DNA from: Enterococcus gallinarum NBRC 100675
GTDB taxonomy: Bacteria; Bacillota; Bacilli; Lactobacillales; Enterococcaceae
Assembly: GCF_001544275.1 (NCBI RefSeq)
Contig: NZ_BCQE01000009.1
Location: forward strand, 1-64,000
Direction of reading: 5' to 3'
DNA: 64,000 nucleotides
Under the pieces are notes generated by a model. It did no database searches. It was not told where the DNA came from and saw nothing but the letters and a program-made list of their open reading frames with translations. Below, in pieces: positions 1-5,822 of this stretch. The translations under genes were made by a program, and so were the position numbers. Position 1 is the first letter of the stretch. Every line of letters starts with the position of its first letter.

Positions 1-149
1 TTAAAAAAAGAAAACAAAGAAATAGCCGTAACAAAAGATAAAAAAACGATACGTATCAATTCCTCGTCATTTTCTGAAGCAAGCAATTCAATCAATCCAA
101 CAACTGCCATAAATACGAATGATAACCAAACAACAAAACTAATAATCAA
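1..149 (-). CDS. Partial small membrane protein, runs off the left edge
   Basis: The frame is open from a TTG at 147-149 to the window edge, about 49 codons visible. AAGGAG lies 11 nt upstream of the TTG, a long but usable spacing. Residues 1-20 and about 33-49 are strongly hydrophobic, separated by an acidic stretch (ASENDEE), which suggests two membrane helices. It is the most distal visible gene of the minus-strand block led by the RepA-like initiator. I do not recognise the family, and the C-terminus is missing. Confidence 0.5.
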   Translation of the reverse strand, partial: MIISFVVWLSFVFMAVVGLIELLASENDEELIRIVFLSFVTAISLFSFF

Positions 150-218
150 AAATAATCAGTCTCCTTGTTTCTAAGAACCTTCGTTTGTTTAAGTCCCTTC
201 GTTTATTTATCAGCTCTT

Positions 219-434
219 TTACTTATGAAAACTAAGCGCTTCTCTCATTTCCCTTACTTCTGCCATAAGATATGGGAAATCTAAAAAACAACAAATCAAT
301 GCTGCGCCAATCATTCCAAAGAAAAAGACTGGCGCTCTTCTATAATAGAACGATCGAAGTCCTTCATGTAAACAAGTAGCGATTACCAGTAAAACAAACA
401 GACGCATCGTCCAATGAATACTTTCCGCAGACAT
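219..434 (-). CDS. Small two-helix membrane protein, unknown
   Basis: The gene encodes 71 residues starting at ATG with a GGAAGGAGAG ribosome site. There are hydrophobic helices at about residues 8-24 and 35-53, joined by a basic loop (RSFYYRR), so the loop is probably cytoplasmic. It sits between another membrane-protein fragment and a helix-turn-helix-like gene in the plasmid/phage-type minus-strand block. No family is recognised. Small bitopic proteins like this are common cargo in phage early regions, which is inference only. Confidence 0.6.
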   Translation of the reverse strand: MSAESIHWTMRLFVLLVIATCLHEGLRSFYYRRAPVFFFGMIGAALICCFLDFPYLMAEVREMREALSFHK

Positions 435-454
435 TTTCTCTCTCCTTCCTTTTT

Positions 455-808
455 CTACTCTTTCAATAAATGGTACTTTTCCCGGAGATACATCAGTTTC
501 GATCGTGAAAGTTGATAGGTTTCACAGAGATGCTTGACTTTCTTTCCTGCAAGTAAACCTGAAACTATCCGTTCTTCTAATCCTGGACGCAAATCAAAGT
601 AATACTGATGGGATCGTTTTTGAAACGTTTCTTTCGTTTCTCCGTCTTGACGAACCAGATCGATGGGTATACCTAAAATCACGAGTAACCGATCCCGTCG
701 TTTGATTGCTTGCGGATCATCCGCCCAATTCGGGTGGCGTTCTTCATCGGTTAATTCAAATAATGCTTTTCTCGCCAGCTTTTTTACTATCACATTCCCC
801 TCACTCAT
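455..808 (-). CDS. Small protein with C-terminal helix-turn-helix-like segment
   Basis: I start this 117-residue protein at the ATG at 806-808, which overlaps the upstream stop as ATGAGTGA, so translation is probably coupled. A GTG 12 nt further upstream is possible, but its ribosome site is too close. The last ~35 residues (KVKHLCETYQLSRSKLMYL) look like a helix-turn-helix of the transposase or phage-regulator type. The middle is charged, with LLVILGIPID as its only hydrophobic part. The function is unknown. A DNA-binding role is inference from the C-terminal pattern. Confidence 0.6.
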   Translation of the reverse strand: MSEGNVIVKKLARKALFELTDEERHPNWADDPQAIKRRDRLLVILGIPIDLVRQDGETKETFQKRSHQYYFDLRPGLEERIVSGLLAGKKVKHLCETYQLSRSKLMYLREKYHLLKE

Positions 809-1022
809 TCTGCTGCTCACACTCCTCTAACACCAAATACTGATCAATCTGATCTAATGTTTGGTGAATACATACCAGTGAAATCCCAGAAGTCTTGGCC
901 AGAGAAACAATACAAACAATCGATAGCGTTAAGGCATCGGCCGCACTTAAATTCCCTACACTTACTGACAAATCATTCCCTTGTTTTTCAAACACCACAC
1001 AACCATTCACTTCTCTATTCAT
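801..1022 (-). CDS. Hypothetical protein, 73 aa
   Basis: The protein starts at ATG with a GAAGGT ribosome site and ends overlapping the next gene by 8 nt. The composition is that of a small globular protein: a beta-like start (VNGCVVFEKQ, LSVSVGNL), an Ala/Ile-rich middle (AADALTLSIVCIVSLAKTSG) and an acidic C-terminus with EECEQQNE. No motif is recognised. The overlap and common strand place it in the same transcript as its neighbours. Confidence 0.55.
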   Translation of the reverse strand: MNREVNGCVVFEKQGNDLSVSVGNLSAADALTLSIVCIVSLAKTSGISLVCIHQTLDQIDQYLVLEECEQQNE

Positions 1023-1085
1023 CTTCTTTTCTACCTTCTTTCTTTTTTTGATTGGTTGACCGGTACGAGTATTCCGTGTTGAAAA

Positions 1086-1292
1086 TCATTTTTTGTTGGG
1101 ATTTTTTGGTTTTAATCGGTCAAATACAAGGAGTTTCAAATACTCGCACCAGTCAGCCAACCACTCGTTTCCCCTTTTTTCTCTTTCTTTTCTGTTGTAT
1201 ACTTGATTTGAGCTAGTTTTCATATCATCAGTTTCATGGATACCCATCAACCCTAAACAATCTAGCTCAGCGGCTGTCGTTTGTCCTTTCAC
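1086..1292 (-). CDS. Hypothetical protein, 68 aa, GTG start within a hairpin
   Basis: The frame stays open upstream to 1490, but that longer version has no ribosome site and overlaps two well-supported genes. I place the start at GTG 1290-1292, which has AAAAAAGG 5 nt upstream and begins 12 nt after the preceding stop. The C-terminal half is basic and aromatic (EWLADWCEYLKLL, then a Lys/Asn-rich tail). The ribosome site and start lie in one arm of a 9-bp hairpin (1272-1299), so translation may be structure-controlled. Family unknown. Confidence 0.5.
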   Translation of the reverse strand: MKGQTTAAELDCLGLMGIHETDDMKTSSNQVYNRKEREKRGNEWLADWCEYLKLLVFDRLKPKNPNKK

Positions 1293-1306
1293 GACAGCCT
1301 TTTTTA
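1272..1306 (+). terminator. Perfect 9-bp hairpin with T-run on the + strand
   Basis: GGCTGTCGT (1272-1280) and ACGACAGCC (1291-1299) pair perfectly around a 10-nt loop and are followed by six T on the + strand. That is the form of an intrinsic terminator for + transcription, although no + gene is visible upstream. On the minus strand it has no T-run and instead covers the start region of the 68-aa gene. It could end an antisense transcript or control translation. Confidence 0.5.
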
Positions 1307-1447
1307 TTTGAAGCGCTTCGGTCGCTGTTCCAGTAATGCACAAATCTGAGCAACCATCCAATGCATGCAACAACCCAACAAACGATACATTCCCCAGAAA
1401 AACAAACAGATACAAAATAGCATGATGCCATACACGACTTGGCTCAT
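1304..1447 (-). CDS. Small membrane protein, 47 aa
   Basis: This short frame has the best ribosome site of the area: GGGGGAGG followed by AAAA and ATG at 1445-1447. It begins 11 nt after the end of the lipoprotein gene. Residues 5-30 are hydrophobic and Cys/Phe-rich (IMLFCICLFFWGMY), followed by a short amphipathic part and a basic tail (EQRPKRFK). It looks like a single-pass membrane microprotein. It is too short for usual gene calling and competes with an overlapping longer frame that lacks a ribosome site. Function unknown. Confidence 0.6.
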   Translation of the reverse strand: MSQVVYGIMLFCICLFFWGMYRLLGCCMHWMVAQICALLEQRPKRFK

Positions 1448-1458
1448 TTTTCCTCCCC

Positions 1459-1842
1459 CTAACGAATATCCACATCTGGTAATATTGCACTTGGCTTAAT
1501 GGTGATTTTGAACTGATATTGATTTGTTTCTTGCCATTCCAATTGTTCCACGATATAAACCGTCGTTGGTGATAAGCCTAGAAAATGCTTTTGAAATTGA
1601 TCCTCGCCAGTTTTTGCAGTAATCTCCAACTGATTATCGCCTATATCTGCTGCAATAGAAAAGTTTCCTTCAACGGTATACAGTACTTCATCCGTTACAG
1701 TGTTGATAAACGTCACTTTTCGTAATACTTTAAAATTATCGGCATCTTCACTCAAATTATAGGAGGCAATATCTGCATCCGTACAACCACTGAATAGGAA
1801 GAGCCCCATTGATACCAAAACCACAGATATGATTTTTCTCAT
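1459..1842 (-). CDS. Phage-type beta-sandwich lipoprotein
   Basis: The 127-residue protein opens with a lipoprotein signal (MRKIISVVLVSMGLFLFSGC) with Cys20 as the lipidated residue. The mature part begins TDADIASYNLSEDADNFKV and continues with alternating beta-type segments, including FINTVTDEVLYTVEG and the KHFLGLSPTTVYIVEQL pattern. From memory this is the beta-sandwich lipoprotein family found widely in tailed phages and prophages. Its role is not settled; surface display affecting superinfection is a reasonable idea but unproven. The ribosome site is GGAAGGAAG, and the start directly follows the upstream stop. Confidence 0.8.
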   Translation of the reverse strand: MRKIISVVLVSMGLFLFSGCTDADIASYNLSEDADNFKVLRKVTFINTVTDEVLYTVEGNFSIAADIGDNQLEITAKTGEDQFQKHFLGLSPTTVYIVEQLEWQETNQYQFKITIKPSAILPDVDIR

Positions 1843-2088
1843 TTATTCTCTTCCTTCCTGCATACAAATCTGACGCTCCACATCTAAATCATAAAGCAAT
1901 AACACTTCTCTCAGCATCTTCATTTGCCGAAAAATAACGGAATTTGGTACGCCTAATTCATGAGAAGCACGAGCGACATATTTCATACACAAAGCTAACG
2001 CTTCTTCCTTGTTTAGATTGTATAATGTAAATACATCTTTTCCTTCCATAGGTACAATACAGAAAAAACAATCATTTGCAATCTCCAT
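1843..2088 (-). CDS. Hypothetical protein, 81 aa
   Basis: I choose the ATG at 2086-2088, which has AAAGGAG 11 nt upstream. An upstream in-frame TTG at 2121 lacks a ribosome site. The protein has a beta-like start with CFFC, then helical, Leu/Ala-rich stretches (NKEEALALCMKYVARASHELG and a second helix with MKMLREVLLLYDLD). CFFC is not spaced like a zinc site. It is part of the minus-strand block, immediately before the lipoprotein. Function unknown. Confidence 0.6.
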   Translation of the reverse strand: MEIANDCFFCIVPMEGKDVFTLYNLNKEEALALCMKYVARASHELGVPNSVIFRQMKMLREVLLLYDLDVERQICMQEGRE

Positions 2089-2146
2089 CTCTTCACTTTC
2101 TCCTTTCTGTTTTTCTTTCAATCAAGTGTGTTAATCAATAATGAAA

Positions 2147-2437
2147 TTACCTCCAATATTCCTTTACCAATTGATCAAATCGGTAAAGCAGATAGATCTC
2201 CACATCATTCTCAAGCAACCACTCTACGCCTATTTCCCAATAAGCGCCATTTTCTACTGCACGAAACACCCGTTCTTCAAAATTTTCAGGTACAAGTATC
2301 AAACCATCCTCTTTGGAATTGACCACGATTGCTTTGAAGGCACCTTCGTCAATCCCACAGTTTTGTTCATGAGATACCACACGAACAATATCCCCATGTT
2401 TTACCTCTTCCACTTTTTCCAATGGTTTCAACCCCAT
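2147..2437 (-). CDS. Hypothetical phage-type protein, 96 aa
   Basis: A near-ideal ribosome site (AAAGGAGG, 7 nt spacing) precedes the ATG. The N-terminal half reads like a small beta-barrel (KHGDIVRVVSHEQNCGIDEGAFKA...), a pattern seen in phage accessory proteins. The C-terminal half is acidic and helical, ending VKEYWR. No catalytic motif is seen and the family is not recognised. Its neighbours are also small unknowns on the same strand, so co-transcription is likely. Confidence 0.65.
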   Translation of the reverse strand: MGLKPLEKVEEVKHGDIVRVVSHEQNCGIDEGAFKAIVVNSKEDGLILVPENFEERVFRAVENGAYWEIGVEWLLENDVEIYLLYRFDQLVKEYWR

Positions 2438-2467
2438 CGAATTTCCTCCTTTGATTTATTTTCTCTA

Positions 2468-2968
2468 TTAGCAACAAACCGACCACCCCAATTCGTTTAA
2501 TCGTCGTTGATTGTTCAGCTTTTGAATTTCTAGCGGCGGTAACTCCGTTACGCTGTACCCTTTTAATACTGTTACCACATCCACAAAGTTATATTTGATT
2601 TCTGTGATTTCCCTTGTGATATAAAAAGCATTTTCTCCCAATTCACATACATCTCCAACTTTTACCGTTCGTCGTTTTTCCCAGGAAGGCAATGCATTCA
2701 TCGAAGCTGTTTTGCAGGTGCTTATGATTTCTGTTTCGCTGGAAACTCGATTGTTTGGATCGAACGTACCGATTTTTTGCGCGACTACTGTTGCTTCAAT
2801 CAGGTCATGTTGCCAACCTGAATTGCCTCCCATATTGACATATCTTGCTTTCACTCGATTTTGGGCAATCGCTCGAACAATCCAACATTCGCTCTCATGA
2901 TCAAAGAAATCATTGCGCTTGATCGAGTTGTTAAACCCGATCTTTTGTAATTTGATTTGTTTAAGCAT
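2468..2968 (-). CDS. Hypothetical protein, 166 aa
   Basis: I start at ATG 2966-2968 (MLKQIKLQ), preceded by AGGTGAAAGG and lying 17 nt after the upstream stop. The longer open frame to 3019 would overlap that gene. The sequence suggests two beta-rich parts: residues about 25-70, with HESECWIVRAIAQNRVKARYVNMGG, and about 90-135, with RRTVKVGDVCELGENAFYITREI, which resembles an SH3-like barrel start. It ends in two Cys residues (WSVCC). Function unknown. Confidence 0.6.
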   Translation of the reverse strand: MLKQIKLQKIGFNNSIKRNDFFDHESECWIVRAIAQNRVKARYVNMGGNSGWQHDLIEATVVAQKIGTFDPNNRVSSETEIISTCKTASMNALPSWEKRRTVKVGDVCELGENAFYITREITEIKYNFVDVVTVLKGYSVTELPPLEIQKLNNQRRLNELGWSVCC

Positions 2969-2985
2969 CCTTTCACCTGTTTCTA

Positions 2986-3369
2986 TTATTCGCTGACGAA
3001 ATGTTTCCCAAGTTTCCAATGAACAAACGCTTCAATCGTCACTCCGTACATATCACAATAACGCGCTAACTCATCTTTTTTCCAACTAATTTCTGATTTG
3101 CCTGTATCTAAGTTAATGGTCCGAATCGAAAATAAGTTTTTATGTTCCCAAACAATTTCCAGTCGTTCTTCTTTTGTAAGAGGCTCTTGGATTTCGACCA
3201 ATTCCATCACTTGTTTGATAATTTGCAGCTTTTGATTAAAGGGTATGTCTTCTCTCAACAGTTCATCGTTGATCAATTCTGCTAAAAGCATTTCTTTTTC
3301 ATTGATTGTATCCGTATTTTCTCTGATGATTTTGGCCATCGTATCCGCTCGTTTTTCTACATGATCCAT
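2986..3369 (-). CDS. Hypothetical protein, 127 aa
   Basis: The ATG is preceded by GGGGGA. The protein is charged and mostly helical: residues 1-65 contain long Glu/Leu-rich helices (KEMLLAELINDELLRED, IIKQVMELVEI), and residues 70-127 include ELARYCDMYGVTIEAFVHWKLGK. That last part resembles a helix-turn-helix recognition region of the kind seen in phage regulators, but the match is weak. It is the first gene after a gene-free, inverted-repeat segment at 3370-3529. Function unknown. Confidence 0.6.
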   Translation of the reverse strand: MDHVEKRADTMAKIIRENTDTINEKEMLLAELINDELLREDIPFNQKLQIIKQVMELVEIQEPLTKEERLEIVWEHKNLFSIRTINLDTGKSEISWKKDELARYCDMYGVTIEAFVHWKLGKHFVSE

Positions 3370-3422
3370 GTTCTTTCCCCCATTCTATCTTTCTATTCAT
3401 CTCATCTGCTGACTCCTACGAA

Positions 3423-3495
3423 TGTCGGGAGGTGTCTAAACCGATGACCCAGTGAAAAAAGAAAGTGAAAAAAACACTGGGGGAGGAGCCCGACA
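3423..3495. repeat. Nested inverted repeats in the gene-free gap 3370-3529
   Basis: Outer arms TGTCGGG (3423-3429) and CCCGACA (3489-3495) enclose inner arms CCCAGTG (3448-3454) and CACTGGG (3475-3481). The inner loop is A-rich on + and T-rich on minus. The whole 73-nt structure sits between two minus-strand genes. It could be a leader or processing element for the downstream gene, or a protein-binding site. It has no terminator-like T-run after the outer arm. No gene is seen in the gap. Confidence 0.5.
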
Positions 3496-3529
3496 CTCGC
3501 ACGGGTCAACAGATCTGAAAACATGTTTA

Positions 3530-4096
3530 TCAGTAAAAGAATTGCTCTCTTTCTGTCCAAAACTGCAACTTCCGTTGAAAATGCTTCTTATGCAGGCTAT
3601 CGCTGATAATCCGCTCTCGATCACCGATTTGTTCCCATCCGCCAACGATCGCATATTGATACACCCAAGCTTGACCAGAGATTTCCGCATAATCTTGAAT
3701 CCGCGCAAAATCACTGATGACGGCACAGCCTTTTACTTTCGCATGATCGAATACTTCCGCACGTTGCGTCAATCGGGCGTGTTCTGAAACGATCGCAAAA
3801 TCACTCACTACCACATAGCCATACACTTCCGCTTGGTCTCGGACCTTTGCCCATTTTTGAATTTGGGCATGGCCATGAACCCAGGCATCATCACACACTA
3901 TCGCTTCATCAGAAACCCAACAAGTATCCTCATGTGAAAGATTTTCCTGTTTCTCTATCCAACCACCCACCTCGCCGGCTTTCACGGTTCCAAACGATCG
4001 ACACGCTTGAATCCGATACAGTGTTCGCTGTTGATACGATTTGGTCTCGCCTGTAAAGCAATATTTTGGCTCTCGTTCTCTTTCAGATCGTGTCAT
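3530..4096 (-). CDS. Hexapeptide-repeat (left-handed beta-helix) protein, YdcK-like
   Basis: The protein has 188 residues with a strong GGGAGGAG ribosome site. Residues about 35-145 consist of short repeats around the pattern V/I-x-D-x-A-x-V (AIVCDDAWVHGHAQI, AKVRDQAEVYGYVVV, AIVSEHARLTQRAEV, AKVKGCAVISDFARI). This is typical of a left-handed beta-helix. Acyltransferases use such folds, but no catalytic His or CoA-binding extension is evident. Similar solenoids occur in phages and as YdcK-like proteins. The role may be structural. The surrounding genes suggest phage or plasmid cargo. Confidence 0.75.
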   Translation of the reverse strand: MTRSEREREPKYCFTGETKSYQQRTLYRIQACRSFGTVKAGEVGGWIEKQENLSHEDTCWVSDEAIVCDDAWVHGHAQIQKWAKVRDQAEVYGYVVVSDFAIVSEHARLTQRAEVFDHAKVKGCAVISDFARIQDYAEISGQAWVYQYAIVGGWEQIGDRERIISDSLHKKHFQRKLQFWTEREQFFY

Positions 4097-4117
4097 ATTT
4101 CTCTCCTCCCTATTTCG

Positions 4118-4378
4118 CTAGTAAAGATACTTCACGGCATGTTTAAAAACGACGATTGGGCGTTCTTTTCCTTCCGCTTCCAGCACCAATTCATATTTCG
4201 TCAGTTGAATCAATGTTCCTACCATCACTTTCCCGTCTAAAAAAGCAATTTTGATTTTTTGACCTTTCTTTTGTCCGAGAGGTCCCATTGCTAGGGGCTC
4301 TTTTATGAGGTGTTTCTTTGATGGAATCCCCTTTTGCTCGTCGTTTCTTCTTCTCGCTGGTATTTTTTCTTGCTTCAA
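4118..4378 (-). CDS. Hfq/Sm-like RNA-binding protein
   Basis: The protein has 86 residues and starts at TTG 4376-4378, with AAGGAG 7 nt upstream. Residues about 1-35 are basic (PARRRND, PSKKHLIKE). Residues about 38-86 follow the bacterial Sm fold: KIAFLDGKVMVG (Sm1-like), YELVLEAEGKE and the Sm2-like end IVVFKHAVKYL. The latter matches the YKHA signature of Hfq, with Phe for Tyr. Hfq binds RNA as a hexameric ring, and this protein is likely to do so too. It lies directly downstream of the large structured RNA at 4422-4978 in the same orientation, so a joint role is an attractive inference. Confidence 0.75.
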   Translation of the reverse strand: MKQEKIPARRRNDEQKGIPSKKHLIKEPLAMGPLGQKKGQKIKIAFLDGKVMVGTLIQLTKYELVLEAEGKERPIVVFKHAVKYLY

Positions 4379-4421
4379 AAAACTCGCTCCTTTTCAATCA
4401 ATTCCTTCTTTGCCTTTCTCT

Positions 4422-4978
4422 GTTCTCTTCTTCGATCTACCCTAACGGGCATTCGACTGGATTATGGCGTCCGGATCCAGAAACCCTAGTAGACAACGGT
4501 AAATGCTCGCCCATCTTCTTGATAGGGTCTTCGCAAGTGCCTACATGTACTCCCGCATACGCTCAGAAAAAGTCTTTTCAAAAACTTCCCCTAAGTGATC
4601 TCCACATTACTGGAAATCTGATTTTCTATTTCAAAAATGTACGTAACCTTATCCCCTTAGTAGCGGTTCTGATTAGATAAGGCGCTATGGCTGATCGTTC
4701 CGATAATCTTCTTACTTGTGCCATCTATGGTTTACCGAAAACCGTCATCGTTTCCGTTCATTCCTGTTCCCAGTTCCTACCGCATGGACTCACACTACCA
4801 ATTCGTTGTTGTACATGTGTAAAAGAGAACCGACGTTGATGTCAAAAAAGGTCTAGCACGTATGCCCTAACTTTAGCCGCAGACTCCCTAAGTCTACGGT
4901 ATTCGCTAAGTCCTCCATAGATTTTCCAAGCGTCCAATTACTTTCGATCAGATGTTAAGGTACATCGAAAAAGAGAAC
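4422..4978 (-). ncRNA. Large structured noncoding RNA, candidate ROOL family
   Basis: No credible gene exists between the stop at 5003 and the TTG at 4378. The minus-strand sequence closes on itself: 4978-4960 pairs with 4440-4422 in about 18 base pairs with one G-U and one mismatch. Inside are further helices: 4899-4891 with 4885-4877 (9 bp), 4682-4676 with 4653-4647 (7 bp), 4618-4611 with 4604-4597 (8 bp), and 4480-4475 with 4462-4457 (6 bp). The length (~557 nt), closing helix, phage/plasmid setting and gene-poor order fit ROOL RNAs, which form multimeric cages in reported structures. The structured RNA is well supported; the ROOL assignment is from memory of size and context, not a model match. 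No obvious promoter or terminator is visible, so it may be processed from the operon transcript. Confidence 0.75.
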
Positions 4979-5002
4979 ATCAAGTGTTTGTGTATTCAAT
5001 TT

Positions 5003-5386
5003 TTAGCCTTTACTCTGTCGCCCTGTTGGAAGCAGCCAACGTAACGGCTGTTCAGGTTTCAAGCGGCGTGCGATCGTTTTTCCTGACGCATCCGTTACGC
5101 GTTTGATCTCTGGATAGATCGCTTTTAAGGGCAAAGTCTGTTTTTCATAGATTTTACGCTCCTTTCCTTCATGGTATTCCTCAAATTCCACAACATCTCT
5201 GTCTTCGACACGAAACTTTCTGATATGGCGAATGATCCGTTTCTTTCCGTCCGATAAATAAACCGTTTCAAATGCGGGAAAACACTGGCACTCTGCCCCG
5301 AGACGTTGGATATCCGTCATCCGAAAAATCCCTTGATCCTTCACCCGTGGGCCGGATTTTTCAGGAAATGCTTGGTTTCTGTCCAT
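5003..5386 (-). CDS. Hypothetical protein, downstream member of a paralogous pair
   Basis: The protein has 127 residues. ATG at 5384-5386 follows GGAGGAGG and overlaps the end of the upstream gene by 26 nt. It aligns by eye with the gene before it: a Cys pair near residue 33 (ECQCF), then a YLSDGKKRI block, charged beta segments, an AIYPEIKRVTDASGKTIARR block and QPLRWLLP at the C-terminus. The shared layout suggests an ancient duplication. No known domain is recognised. It ends 25 nt before the large structured RNA. Confidence 0.65.
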   Translation of the reverse strand: MDRNQAFPEKSGPRVKDQGIFRMTDIQRLGAECQCFPAFETVYLSDGKKRIIRHIRKFRVEDRDVVEFEEYHEGKERKIYEKQTLPLKAIYPEIKRVTDASGKTIARRLKPEQPLRWLLPTGRQSKG

Positions 5387-5822
5387 TCCTTTTTCGCCTC
5401 CTCCGTTGATACTCTGTCACGTATTCTTGCGTGTCTGTTTGGTAAAATGTCCTACGACATACCCAATAAAAAGGCTGGTACGGATGTCTCCGCTGGGCAA
5501 TCAAAAGCCCGTTCAAATCATAGATCGTCGCAAGTTGTGGGTAAATCTCCGCAAAATCGTAGGTCTCTAAGTAAAACCGTTGCGTCTTGTATCGCTTTTT
5601 TCGAGTGGGTGGTTCAGGAATCACCAGGTATTCACGAAATTTTCCTTGGTGTTTATGCCATTCAAAGAATCGAACAACAGGAATCTTCTCAATGGAGCCG
5701 TCAGAAAAATGGAATCGTCTGGTTTCGTCAAAACTGCCGCAAGTCACACAAAAAGCATCAAAGTGTTTTTTCGTGAAATACTCCTGTTCATAGACTTTTT
5801 CTTTTACCATTCCCTCAACCAT
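5361..5822 (-). CDS. Hypothetical protein, upstream member of a paralogous pair
   Basis: I start at ATG 5820-5822, which overlaps the repA stop as ATGGTTGA and implies translational coupling to the initiator. The 153-residue protein carries CVTC, then FHFSDGSIEKI, an Arg/Lys-rich middle, AEIYPQLATIYDLNGLLIAQRR and QPFYWVCRR. These blocks match the order in the following gene. The C-terminus is very basic (QRRRRKRNGQK), which suggests nucleic-acid binding. It has no recognised family. Its position right after repA may mean a replication or copy-control role, but that is inference. Confidence 0.65.
   Translation of the reverse strand: MVEGMVKEKVYEQEYFTKKHFDAFCVTCGSFDETRRFHFSDGSIEKIPVVRFFEWHKHQGKFREYLVIPEPPTRKKRYKTQRFYLETYDFAEIYPQLATIYDLNGLLIAQRRHPYQPFYWVCRRTFYQTDTQEYVTEYQRRRRKRNGQKPSIS

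Noticed and set aside
1086-1490. 134-codon minus frame taken as one gene
   Set aside because: Its start has no ribosome site and overlaps the lipoprotein gene by 32 nt, while two shorter frames inside it have good sites.
3452-3787. 111-codon + strand frame
   Set aside because: It is antisense to the hexapeptide-repeat gene and lacks a ribosome site.
4318-4680. 120-codon + strand frame over the RNA
   Set aside because: It runs against the operon direction, lacks a ribosome site and has unnatural composition.
4422-4978. Group II intron, RNase P RNA or tmRNA
   Set aside because: There is no maturase, no intron domain V pattern, no conserved RNase P core and no tag-peptide frame; size and context fit an ornate RNA better.
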